From the NCBI GenBank assembly GCA_900545875.1, contig URAQ01000010.1:1-16568 (forward strand): 16,568 nt of DNA, written 5' to 3'. This document shows positions 1 to 7,457 of the stretch, one piece after another (positions within the stretch are counted from its first letter, which is position 1; each line of letters begins with the position of its first letter). The stretch is from an uncultured Collinsella sp. Lineage in GTDB: Bacteria > Actinomycetota > Coriobacteriia > Coriobacteriales > Coriobacteriaceae. The notes beneath the pieces were generated by a model. That model saw only the letters and a program-made list of their open reading frames with translations. It had not been told where the DNA came from and searched no databases. The position numbers were made by a program, and so were the translations under genes.

Positions 1-15
1 GCCGACTATGCGGCT

Positions 16-1737
16 TTGCCCATTGGCATGCATGACTATGCGGAGGCTCTTGGTTGCTGCACGCTGGTCGACAAGACCATGTTTATTGCCGATGTGTTGG
101 ACTGCGACGCGTCCGTTGTGGTGTGCTGTCGACCCGAGGGTTTTGGCAAGAGCATGAACTTGTCGATGCTCAGGGCTTTTCTGGAGCGTCCAGCGGTCGG
201 TCGCACCGGTCGGATCTCGTTTGCCGATGCTCAGATTTGGGATGCGAACGGCGGGCGCTATCGGGATGAGTATGCTTGCTATCCGGTGATATCGCTGGAC
301 TTTTCTGGCGCTGCGAGGCGTGGCCCCGCTGTTGCCGGCGTCGTGCGCGATGCCCTTTCGGGCGAGTGCGCTCGCTTGTTGGCGCTCTTGGAGGCTCCGG
401 ATTTAGCTCGAGATAAGGTGCGTCACATCGAACACGTCGCGCGTGGCGTGGCGAGCGCGGACGAGGTTGACTCGGTGCTCGGTGTGCTCATTGAGCTGCT
501 GGAGATGGCCTGCGATGAGCAGGTTGTATTGCTCGTTGATGGGTACGATGCGGCGTGGTCTCGCCGTGCGAGCGCGAGGGACGCTTCCGACGCCGATCCG
601 GCAGGGCTATTCGATCGCGTACTGTTCGACGCCATTGCCACTGCGCACGATTCGTTGCGGCTGACGTGTTTGATGGGGGAGTATCCCGGCCCTGCCGAAG
701 CGGCGCTTTCTTTGCATGGCTGCTCGTATTGTCTGACGGCGCCGCTTTCGACCTGGTGTGACCGTTGTTTCGGCTTTTCGGATGCCGAGGTCCAGGCTCT
801 GTTGAATCATGTTGGGCGCGAGGAATACCTGGATGATGCGCGTGAATGGCTCGAGGGATATCGGTTTGGTAGGGCCTATTGCTCGAGTCCAGCGCGTGTG
901 ATCGGTTTTCTGGACCGAGGCTGCACGGCGCCCGTGCGTGCCGATCTGTATGGGTATGCGGATTGCCTGAGTAGGGTAGTTAGTGACTGGAATCTCGACC
1001 GCCTTTCGGTCTTGTTTGATTTGCTCGAGGCCCATGGGTGCGCTGAGGTCCCGCTTTGTTTGGGCACTGCAGAGCCAGATTTCTCGCCTGACGATGGCAT
1101 GTGGACAGCGCTGTATCTGTCCGGTTTTCTCACGACGGATATGACTGAGGAGCCAGAGCATGGCGATCGCCTCCGTGCTTTGCGATTGCCCAATAACGAG
1201 CTTCGCCAGGCCTTGCGTCTAGTGATTATTGAGTGGTTTGAGTGCGCTGCCGAAGACATTCGAGACGTCGATGCGTTTCGCGACGGGCTGTGCCGTGGGA
1301 ACGAGGATACCGTGAGGCGGGCGCTAAGCCGCATCTTGGGAGATGCGGGAATCGGTGCGACCGACCCAGATACACCGCTGCCATATCACCTACTCTTGCA
1401 AGGACTCTGCTTTGGATTGCCGGGCTATGCCAATCCTGCTTCGAGGCGAAAGTGTGGCGCGGATCGCTGGGACATCCAGGTTTTTCCTACGGGCGCCGCG
1501 TTCGACATAGCCGATACGATCGGTATGCTCGATGAACGTCCGCTGATAACGATCAACATGATGTATGACCCCGGTGTGGATGCGCTGGGCCTGGAATTGC
1601 TGGCCGTGCAGGCGCTGCTCGACATAGAGCGCGACGGCATCGACGAAATCCGTGTGCCGCGACCCGGCGTTGGCCGCATACGCTGGGGGTTTGGGTTTGA
1701 TGGGCAGCGCGTGTCCGTGGTGTGCCAGCGGTTATAG
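16..1737 (+). CDS. AAA-ATPase-like / DUF1703 family protein, probably catalytically degenerate
   Basis: The N-terminus (PIGMHDYAE, then LVDKTMFI at 17-24) and the RP-x2-FGKS P-loop region (39-46) match the AAA-ATPase-like family (PF09820), which usually carries a C-terminal PD-(D/E)XK nuclease-like domain (DUF1703). The length of 573 residues is normal. The family's middle motif is visible as WLEGYRFG. Several key positions depart from what I know of the family: RPRRFGK is RPEGFGK here, the Walker B DEYD is DGYD (LLVDGYDAAW, 171-180), and the C-terminal E-x-K strand reads LITINMMY. ATPase and nuclease activity may therefore be lost. The TTG at 16 is the first start codon in the window, but the frame is open to base 1 (ADYAA precedes), so the true start may lie a few codons upstream, outside the window. 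The protein's role is unknown; this family is often multicopy in gut bacteria. It converges on the next gene with a 20-base gap. Confidence 0.8.
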   Translation: MPIGMHDYAEALGCCTLVDKTMFIADVLDCDASVVVCCRPEGFGKSMNLSMLRAFLERPAVGRTGRISFADAQIWDANGGRYRDEYACYPVISLDFSGAARRGPAVAGVVRDALSGECARLLALLEAPDLARDKVRHIEHVARGVASADEVDSVLGVLIELLEMACDEQVVLLVDGYDAAWSRRASARDASDADPAGLFDRVLFDAIATAHDSLRLTCLMGEYPGPAEAALSLHGCSYCLTAPLSTWCDRCFGFSDAEVQALLNHVGREEYLDDAREWLEGYRFGRAYCSSPARVIGFLDRGCTAPVRADLYGYADCLSRVVSDWNLDRLSVLFDLLEAHGCAEVPLCLGTAEPDFSPDDGMWTALYLSGFLTTDMTEEPEHGDRLRALRLPNNELRQALRLVIIEWFECAAEDIRDVDAFRDGLCRGNEDTVRRALSRILGDAGIGATDPDTPLPYHLLLQGLCFGLPGYANPASRRKCGADRWDIQVFPTGAAFDIADTIGMLDERPLITINMMYDPGVDALGLELLAVQALLDIERDGIDEIRVPRPGVGRIRWGFGFDGQRVSVVCQRL

Positions 1738-1757
1738 GGGATGGCGAAAGCCCTTTA

Positions 1758-2777
1758 CTACTCCGCGTCCTTCATGGGCGGCATGGGCTTCCAGTTGGGA
1801 TCCTTGATGATCTTGCGGGCGTCCTTCATGCCGCGGCGCAGCGCCGGAATGCCGGTCTTAAAGCACTTATCGACCGCAGCCAGGCGAATGAATTCCTTGC
1901 AGAAGGTCGCGGCATTGCCCAGGCGGAACAGCATGGGGTGGTAGTCACCGTAGATCTGCATATAGCGAGCGAGGAAGCCTCGGTTGCGCATGATGTAGTA
2001 GCGGTTGGTGTCGCTCGTAGAGTTGAGCTGGCGCTTGCCGGCGATATCCCAGTTAGAGACGGCGCGGGCTCGCTTGAGAACCACGTCGGCAACAACGGCG
2101 GCGGGGAAGTGCTGGCTGGCTACGTAGCCGTAGCAGGCATCGTCGCCGTAGATAAAGAAGCGCGCATCGGGCAGGCCGATCTTGTCGACCACGCGGCGCG
2201 AGAACATGCCGCCCTCAAAGCACAGCTGGTTCATAGCGCGATAACCCTCTGGACCCAAGTCCCACTTGGCGACGGGGTTGGGAATGCCGAGCGAAAGGAT
2301 GAGTTGGTACTGCCAAAAGAAGGCGCCGCCGTCAAAGTCCAGGCGCGAACCCTGGATGACATCATAGCGGTCGGTCCACTTGGCAAGACGCTTGATGCCT
2401 TCGGGGATGACGAGCACGTCGTCGTCCATGACCCAGAACCACTGGGCCCCCAAGTCGTAGGCGCATTTAGTACCGGCGGAGAAGCCGCCCGCACCGCCGC
2501 CGTTTTCGAGCTGCGGGACGTAGATGACACGGTCGGTGCCGCCCTGCGCGTCAGGCTGCTCGGTGTCGATGCCCCACAGGTTAGCCAGGCGCTCGTTGAA
2601 TGCGGTGCACATGGCCTCGGTCTCGCGCGAATTTTCGTTATCGACAATCACGATGCGCCAGGGCGTTGCCGTGAGCTCGGTCATGGAGTCGAACAAGTTG
2701 GCCAGGAGTTCCTGGCGCTTGTACGTAACGACGACGATGGCGAGCTTGTCGATGGGGGCGGGAAGGGTTGAAGGCAT
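1758..2777 (-). CDS. GlfT-like GT2 glycosyltransferase (galactofuranosyl/rhamnosyl type)
   Basis: A cytoplasmic GT-A glycosyltransferase of family GT2, 339 residues. The donor-binding fold opens with LAIVVVTYKR (12-21). The glycine-rich ENGGGAGG follows (91-98), then the metal-binding WVMDDD (115-120), and then the acceptor-side FFIYGDD (207-213). The GGGAGG, DDD and FxxYxDD combination is typical of GlfT1/GlfT2-like galactofuranosyl- and related rhamnosyltransferases; the actual sugar is not determinable here. The frame opens at 2912, but I chose the ATG at 2777 because the GAAAGGA ribosome site lies about 10 bases upstream and the family N-terminus begins there; the 45 extra residues of the longer form look non-coding. 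It is divergent from the glycosyltransferase block at 3034 and probably contributes to the same surface polymer. No membrane segment is evident. Confidence 0.88.
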   Translation of the reverse strand: MPSTLPAPIDKLAIVVVTYKRQELLANLFDSMTELTATPWRIVIVDNENSRETEAMCTAFNERLANLWGIDTEQPDAQGGTDRVIYVPQLENGGGAGGFSAGTKCAYDLGAQWFWVMDDDVLVIPEGIKRLAKWTDRYDVIQGSRLDFDGGAFFWQYQLILSLGIPNPVAKWDLGPEGYRAMNQLCFEGGMFSRRVVDKIGLPDARFFIYGDDACYGYVASQHFPAAVVADVVLKRARAVSNWDIAGKRQLNSTSDTNRYYIMRNRGFLARYMQIYGDYHPMLFRLGNAATFCKEFIRLAAVDKCFKTGIPALRRGMKDARKIIKDPNWKPMPPMKDAE

Positions 2778-2852
2778 GGGGCAATATATCCTTTCACGCG
2801 CGGCGCGCATGCGCTGCACGGAAGCTATCGAATACGTCCTTGGGACTGTCCT

Positions 2853-2883
2853 ATTGTAAAGGCTCGGCGCACCTTGACGGCAA
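2853..2883 (-). promoter_or_regulatory. Candidate promoter for the GlfT-like gene
   Basis: On the minus strand, TTGCCG (2883-2878) and TACAAT (2858-2853) are separated by 19 bases, slightly longer than the ideal 17. The -10 lies about 75 bases ahead of the chosen ATG. It is assigned by eye only. Confidence 0.35.
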
Positions 2884-2939
2884 GCTTTGAATAAAACGCA
2901 GGAACCTGCCATGGGCCCGCCGCATGACGTGGGGCTGCT

Positions 2940-2969
2940 TTGCCCGCAAGAGGCTCCATAGATTATATA
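2940..2969 (+). promoter_or_regulatory. Candidate promoter for the glycosyltransferase block
   Basis: TTGCCC (2940-2945) and TATATA (2964-2969) are separated by 18 bases, in the AT-richest part of the divergent intergenic region and about 65 bases before the TTG start at 3034. Assigned by eye. Confidence 0.4.
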
Positions 2970-3033
2970 AACGCCCGCTGGCGCGCTGGCCCTTTGATAC
3001 CATGAAACGACAGGTATTTCCTAAGGAGCACAT

Positions 3034-4137
3034 TTGACTACTAACGCCTCTGGCAGCCCTGTTCTGTCGCTGCTTATTCCCATTTACAATGTTCAGCGCT
3101 ACCTGCGCGAGTGTCTCGATTCCGCCCTGGCGCAGACGCTCAAGGATATTGAGATCATCTGCATTAACGACGGGTCGACCGACAACTCGCCGGCGATTAT
3201 TCACGAGTATATGGAGCGCGATGGGCGCGTCAAGATGATCGACAAGGCCAACAGCGGCTACGGCGACTCGATGAACCACGGTCTGGAGATGGCGCGTGGC
3301 AAGTACGTTGGCATCTTGGAGTCCGATGACTTTATGGCGCCCGACGCACTCGAAAAGCTTGTCTCGGCCGCCGATAGCAATAATGCCGACTTTGCAAAGG
3401 CGAATTTTGATTTCTACTGGTCTAAGCCCGAGGAGCGCCGTTCACTGCACGAGATGTTTAAGGCAAAGGATTGCAACAAGCCGGTGCGCCCGAGCGAAAC
3501 GACGCAGTTCTTTAAGCAGAAGCCGTCGATTTGGTCGGCCGTGTACCGTCGCGATTTTCTCGAGCGCCATGGTATCAAGTTCCTGCCGACCCCGGGTGCA
3601 TCCTTTCAGGACACGTCGTTCGCCTTTAAGGTGATCGCGTGCGCCGATACGGCGGTCTACCTGCGCGATGCCGTGCTTTCGTATCGTCAGGACAACGAGA
3701 GCTCGTCGGTCAACTCTTCTGCCAAGGTTTTTTGCGTCAATACCGAGTACGCCGAGATCGAGCGGTGGATCAAAGAGGATTACGCCCGCGACCACGCAAG
3801 TGATGATGTCGCACGCCTGCTCAAGTTCAATCAGCTCATTAAGTACGATTCGTACATGTGGAACTACGTGCGCCTGGCGCCCGAGTTCTACAAGGAGTTC
3901 CTGGTCCAGATGGCCAAGGAGTTCCAGGCGGCCCTGGATGCAGGGGAGTTTTCGCTCGACGACCTCAAGCCGTGGAAGCGTGCGAATCTCGCTGCCATCC
4001 TTAAAGATCCCGAGTCTTGGGTTGACGAACATCCGAGCTTTGCGACGGATGGCGCCCTGGGACGAGCCAAATACTACGCATCGGTTGGAGGCCCTGGCGT
4101 GGTCGCTGCCTTCCTCATTGAATCGCTGAGGGGGTAG
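3034..4137 (+). CDS. GT2 family glycosyltransferase (cassette 1, gene 1)
   Basis: A 367-residue GT2 enzyme. The nucleotide-sugar fold begins with LSLLIPIYNV (11-20) and continues through CINDGSTD (43-50). The metal-binding position reads ESDD (96-99) in place of the usual DxD. A conserved KPSIWSAVYRR, PTPGAS, FQD block (QD at 192-193) stands where many GT2 enzymes have the catalytic ED. The C-terminal ~170 residues are a helical region without motifs I recognise. Start: the TTG at 3034 has a strong AAGGAG site five bases upstream, and no in-frame ATG lies near the fold start. It is very similar to the product of 5259-6377, so the two are paralogues. The following gene starts six bases after its stop, so they are probably co-transcribed. 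Likely role: transfer of one sugar to a lipid-linked surface glycan at the inner membrane face; donor and acceptor unknown. Confidence 0.9.
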   Translation: MTTNASGSPVLSLLIPIYNVQRYLRECLDSALAQTLKDIEIICINDGSTDNSPAIIHEYMERDGRVKMIDKANSGYGDSMNHGLEMARGKYVGILESDDFMAPDALEKLVSAADSNNADFAKANFDFYWSKPEERRSLHEMFKAKDCNKPVRPSETTQFFKQKPSIWSAVYRRDFLERHGIKFLPTPGASFQDTSFAFKVIACADTAVYLRDAVLSYRQDNESSSVNSSAKVFCVNTEYAEIERWIKEDYARDHASDDVARLLKFNQLIKYDSYMWNYVRLAPEFYKEFLVQMAKEFQAALDAGEFSLDDLKPWKRANLAAILKDPESWVDEHPSFATDGALGRAKYYASVGGPGVVAAFLIESLRG

Positions 4138-4143
4138 ATTGCT

Positions 4144-5184
4144 ATGGGAGAGGCTTTAAGCCCTAAGGCGACGGTCGTCGTTCCCGCATACAACTCGGAG
4201 CGTTCTATCAAGCGCTGCCTCGATTCGCTGCTGGCTCAGTCCGAGCGCTCGATTCAGGTTGTTTGCGTTAACGATGGGTCGCACGACGATTCACTGAGCA
4301 TTTTGCGTCAGGTCGCGCAGACCGATAACCGCGTGCTGGTCATTGACCAGGAAAACGCCGGCGTCTCGTGTGCTCGAAATGCCGGCATTGATGTGGCGGC
4401 GGGAGAGGTCGTCTTCTTTGTGGACGCCGACGATTACATCGACGCCCAGACGATCGAGCGCGTGTTGCGGGCGATGACGTCTGCGGAAGCCGAGGTCGCG
4501 GTTTTTGGCGGCGTCTGCGAACCTGCCGACGCTGCGCCCAAGCGCGTCCAGCAGCTTCTGAGCCCGCAAGCAGGCACCTTTGGGAGCCGCGATCCCCAGC
4601 TGCTCTTTCACGCGAACGCCCAGCCCTATGCGTGCCGCGCGGCCTTTTCGCGCGAACTACTCAATCGCGAGGGCATCCGCTTTGTCCCCGGTTTGGCCCT
4701 GGGCGAGGACGTCGTGTTGCAGCTTGCGGCTTATGCGCTCGCCGGTAAAACCGTCGTTATGCCGGACAAGTTCTACCACTATGTGATGGAGAGCGAATCG
4801 GCAACGCACGAGTTCAACAGTGCCGACGCTCGCGCCAAAAAGCTCGACGCCCATATGATGATGCTCGAGGAGGTTTTGGAGGGTTGGGCGGTTTACGGCC
4901 TTTTGAACCTGTGTCCCGGCGAGCTCATAACGTGGTTCTTGGACCTTATCGTGTTTGACTTGGCGCGCCTGGATGCGGACGGTTTCCGTCGCGTGGCCAG
5001 TCGCGTTAACAGAGATCTCACGACGTTTTTGGGAACGGGGTGGGCGGATATGCCAGCAAAGGGGTCCGTTCGCCGCGTTGCCCACAAGCTCGTTGCTGTG
5101 ACCTCGGGCGTTTCGATGTTGGACGCCACGTCGTTCTATCTCTCGACCCGCGGCCTTAAGGCGTGCCTGGAGCGCTTTATCTAG
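4144..5184 (+). CDS. GT2 family glycosyltransferase (cassette 1, gene 2)
   Basis: A 346-residue GT2 enzyme. Visible motifs are ATVVVPAYNS (9-18), CVNDGSHDDS (41-50), the NAGVSCARNAGI loop (71-82), the DxD-type VDADD (93-97) and LALGEDVVLQ with the likely catalytic ED (188-189). This is the EpsJ/WcaA-like GT2 pattern of capsule and exopolysaccharide clusters. The ATG at 4144 lies six bases after the upstream stop, and a G-rich run across that stop can serve as ribosome site, which suggests translational coupling. It resembles the product of 6390-7457 more than its immediate neighbours. The C-terminal ~120 residues have no clear membrane helix. Sugar specificity is unknown. Confidence 0.9.
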   Translation: MGEALSPKATVVVPAYNSERSIKRCLDSLLAQSERSIQVVCVNDGSHDDSLSILRQVAQTDNRVLVIDQENAGVSCARNAGIDVAAGEVVFFVDADDYIDAQTIERVLRAMTSAEAEVAVFGGVCEPADAAPKRVQQLLSPQAGTFGSRDPQLLFHANAQPYACRAAFSRELLNREGIRFVPGLALGEDVVLQLAAYALAGKTVVMPDKFYHYVMESESATHEFNSADARAKKLDAHMMMLEEVLEGWAVYGLLNLCPGELITWFLDLIVFDLARLDADGFRRVASRVNRDLTTFLGTGWADMPAKGSVRRVAHKLVAVTSGVSMLDATSFYLSTRGLKACLERFI

Positions 5185-5193
5185 CTCCAAGCG

Positions 5194-5224
5194 TTGCCGC
5201 TTGCCATGGCTCCGCTGCTAAAAT
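5194..5224 (+). promoter_or_regulatory. Candidate internal promoter before the second cassette
   Basis: TTGCCG (5194-5199) and TAAAAT (5219-5224) are separated by 19 bases in the only sizeable gap (74 bases) of the glycosyltransferase block. The -10 is about 35 bases before the TTG start at 5259. It has the same TTGCC -35 core as the two candidates in the divergent region at 2853-2969. Assigned by eye. Confidence 0.35.
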
Positions 5225-5258
5225 AGCCCTGTTACACGCTACTCAACAGGAGGTTCTC

Positions 5259-6377
5259 TTGCAGAACTCTGGTACCCCTAAAGTTTCGCTGCTCGTTCCC
5301 ATTTGCAATGTTGAGCGCTATCTGCGCGAGTGCCTCGATTCCGCCGTGGCGCAGACGCTCGAGGACATCGAGATCATTTGCATCAACGACGGCTCTACCG
5401 ATAGCTCGCCGGATATCATCCGCGAGTACATGGAGCGCGATTCTCGCGTGAAGATGATCGACAAGGCCAACAGCGGCTACGGCGATTCGATGAACCGCGG
5501 CCTGGAGATGGCGCGCGGCGAGTACGTGGGCATTCTGGAGTCCGATGACTTTATGTTTGAGGATTCGCTCCAAAAGCTGGTCGCCAAGGCTGACGCTGAG
5601 TGTGCCGACGTCGTAAAGGGCGATTTTTACCTGTATTGGTCCGCGCCCGGCGAGCGCCGTGAGCTCTTTGGAATCATCGATGAGTACATGACGGGCGCCG
5701 CGTATCGTCCTGCCGATCGCCCCGGCATTTTCTACCGCAAGCCCTCTATTTGGTCGGCTATCTATCGTCGCACGTTTCTTAACGACAATCAGATTCGGTT
5801 CCTCCCCACGCCGGGGGCATCGTATCAGGACGCGGGCTTTAACTTTAAGGTCTGGGCGTGCGCCGAGCGCGCCGCGTTTATTTCGGATCCCATTTTGTGC
5901 TATCGACAGGACAACGAGAAGAGCTCCGTTAATTCGCCCAACAAGGTGTTTTGTGTGTGCGACGAATATGCCGAGATGCAGCGCTTTTTGGATGAGCGAC
6001 CCGAGCTCAAGGCTCAGCTACAGGGCATTTTAATGCGCATGAAGGTCGATACGTACCGTTGGAATGACGATCGCCTGGTCGATGAGCTGCGCGAGCAGTT
6101 TTGGGAGAAGGCGTCGCCCGAGCTCAAGGCCGATTGGGACGCCGGCGGCTTTGACCTGTCGCTGTTTGATCCGCGCGGCGAGACCGACTTGCGCCTGATG
6201 GTCAAGTCGCCCCGCGCCTATATCGATTCGCGCTTTGACTTTAAAAAGCCAGGCAAGCTTAATACGTTTAAGCACTACTTTAAAATTGGCGGCCTGCCGC
6301 TGGTCTGGCGCGTGCTGACGTATCAGCGTACCTACGGCGACAACCCGCATCCCGATGACGTGCCGGCCGCACAGTAG
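5259..6377 (+). CDS. GT2 family glycosyltransferase (cassette 2, gene 1)
   Basis: A 372-residue GT2 enzyme and close paralogue of the product of 3034-4137. The first ~100 residues match with few changes: YLRECLDS, EIICINDGSTD, KANSGYGDSMN, ILESDDFM (ESDD 94-97). The KPSIWSAIYRR, PTPGAS, YQD block also recurs (QD at 190-191). The first strand reads LLVPICNVER, with Cys where PIYNV is normal (one TAC to TGC change). The frame is open from 5163, but the TTG at 5259 is preceded by a near-perfect AGGAGG site five bases away and gives the same N-terminus length as the paralogue; the upstream 32 codons cover the intergenic promoter. Probably adds a sugar like its paralogue's, to a different acceptor. 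Stop at 6377 overlaps the next gene's ribosome site. Confidence 0.9.
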   Translation: MQNSGTPKVSLLVPICNVERYLRECLDSAVAQTLEDIEIICINDGSTDSSPDIIREYMERDSRVKMIDKANSGYGDSMNRGLEMARGEYVGILESDDFMFEDSLQKLVAKADAECADVVKGDFYLYWSAPGERRELFGIIDEYMTGAAYRPADRPGIFYRKPSIWSAIYRRTFLNDNQIRFLPTPGASYQDAGFNFKVWACAERAAFISDPILCYRQDNEKSSVNSPNKVFCVCDEYAEMQRFLDERPELKAQLQGILMRMKVDTYRWNDDRLVDELREQFWEKASPELKADWDAGGFDLSLFDPRGETDLRLMVKSPRAYIDSRFDFKKPGKLNTFKHYFKIGGLPLVWRVLTYQRTYGDNPHPDDVPAAQ

Positions 6378-6389
6378 GAGCGCGTGACT

Positions 6390-7457
6390 ATGGCTACCCC
6401 TAAGATTTCCGTCGTCGTTCCCATCTATAAGGTAGAGCGGTGCCTGGCTTGGTGCCTGGACTCTCTGCTTGCGCAGGACATGCCCGATTGGGAAGGTGTG
6501 CTGATCAACGATGGCTCACCGGATGGATCGCGCGATATCGCTGCTACCTATTGCGAAAAGGATGCGCGCTTTACGCTGGTCGACAAGCCCAACGGCGGCC
6601 TGTCGAGCGCGCGCAACGCGGGTATCGCTGCGTCCACGGCGCATATTGTTGCGTTCTTGGATTCCGACGATCGCTTTACACCCGATGCGTGCCGTGTGAT
6701 TGTCGATGCGTTTGAGCGCGAGGACTGCGACGTTTTGACCTTTGGCGCGAACCCGTATCCGCTGGAGGCGGGGTACCCGTGGCTCAACTATGTGCTGAGT
6801 CCTCGCAACGTGTCATTTGAGGGTTATAGCTCCGACCTGCTGTTTAAGGAAGCATCTCGCCCGTTTGCGTGGCGCACTGCCTGCAGGCGCGCGTTCTTGT
6901 TGGATAACGGGATCGTGTTTGATGAGACCGTCAAGTATGGCGAGGATCAAGTCTTCGATTTTGCCGTGTATGGTCGCTCGCGCAAGACCGCGCTTATCTC
7001 CAACAAACTGTATGACTACCGCGTGGCGCGCAAGGGTTCGCTCATGGACACCATGCGCTATGACGATGAGACACGCCTGCTGGAGCACGTGAAGATTTAC
7101 TCTGCGGTGCTGAATGATTGGCATCGCGATGGACTTGATGCCCAGCATGCGGACGACCTGACATATTTCCTGTGCGATCTGGTGTTGTATGACGCGCTCA
7201 GGTTGCTGGGGACGGGCTGTGGCAAGGTGTTTGCGGTTGTTGCCGCTGCGCTCGCCGGTTCTCCCGTGGGCAGTGATGCCGCGGTCGCACGGTGCGCACC
7301 TTCGGTTGCCGCCATGGTGCGCGCGGCGCTCGCCAGCGAGGCCCCCTGTGGCCGCACGTGCAAAAAGCTCATGTTCGATTACGACGTGTTGAGGTTTGGA
7401 CGCCTAGGCGCCTGCAAGCGCATGGCCGCGAATGCTCTGGGAAAGCGAGAAGTGTAG
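6390..7457 (+). CDS. GT2 family glycosyltransferase (cassette 2, gene 2)
   Basis: A 355-residue GT2 enzyme related to the product of 4144-5184. Motifs are ISVVVPIYKVERC (6-18), LINDGSPDGS (38-47), GGLSSARNAGI (69-79), the metal-binding LDSDD (90-94) and KYGEDQVFDF with the likely catalytic ED (185-186). A GTG two codons upstream (6384) is also possible, but the GGAG of TAGGAG is only three bases from it and nine from the ATG at 6390, so the ATG is preferred. The upstream stop forms part of that ribosome site, so the two genes are tightly coupled. The C-terminal ~110 residues are Ala-rich and less conserved than the catalytic part. Sugar specificity is unknown. Confidence 0.9.
   Translation: MATPKISVVVPIYKVERCLAWCLDSLLAQDMPDWEGVLINDGSPDGSRDIAATYCEKDARFTLVDKPNGGLSSARNAGIAASTAHIVAFLDSDDRFTPDACRVIVDAFEREDCDVLTFGANPYPLEAGYPWLNYVLSPRNVSFEGYSSDLLFKEASRPFAWRTACRRAFLLDNGIVFDETVKYGEDQVFDFAVYGRSRKTALISNKLYDYRVARKGSLMDTMRYDDETRLLEHVKIYSAVLNDWHRDGLDAQHADDLTYFLCDLVLYDALRLLGTGCGKVFAVVAAALAGSPVGSDAAVARCAPSVAAMVRAALASEAPCGRTCKKLMFDYDVLRFGRLGACKRMAANALGKREV

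Noticed and set aside
607..1161. 184-codon minus-strand open frame opposite the AAA-ATPase-like gene
   Set aside because: It is a shadow of a well-supported family protein; composition is Arg/Pro-rich with no domain.
1733..1757. Weak GGC-GAAA-GCC hairpin between the convergent genes
   Set aside because: The stem is only three base pairs and the T-run is short; too weak to call a terminator.
1722..2771. 349-codon plus-strand open frame opposite the GlfT-like gene
   Set aside because: Its length comes from the GC-rich codon pattern of the antisense gene. The minus-strand frame has all the GT2 motifs and this one has none.
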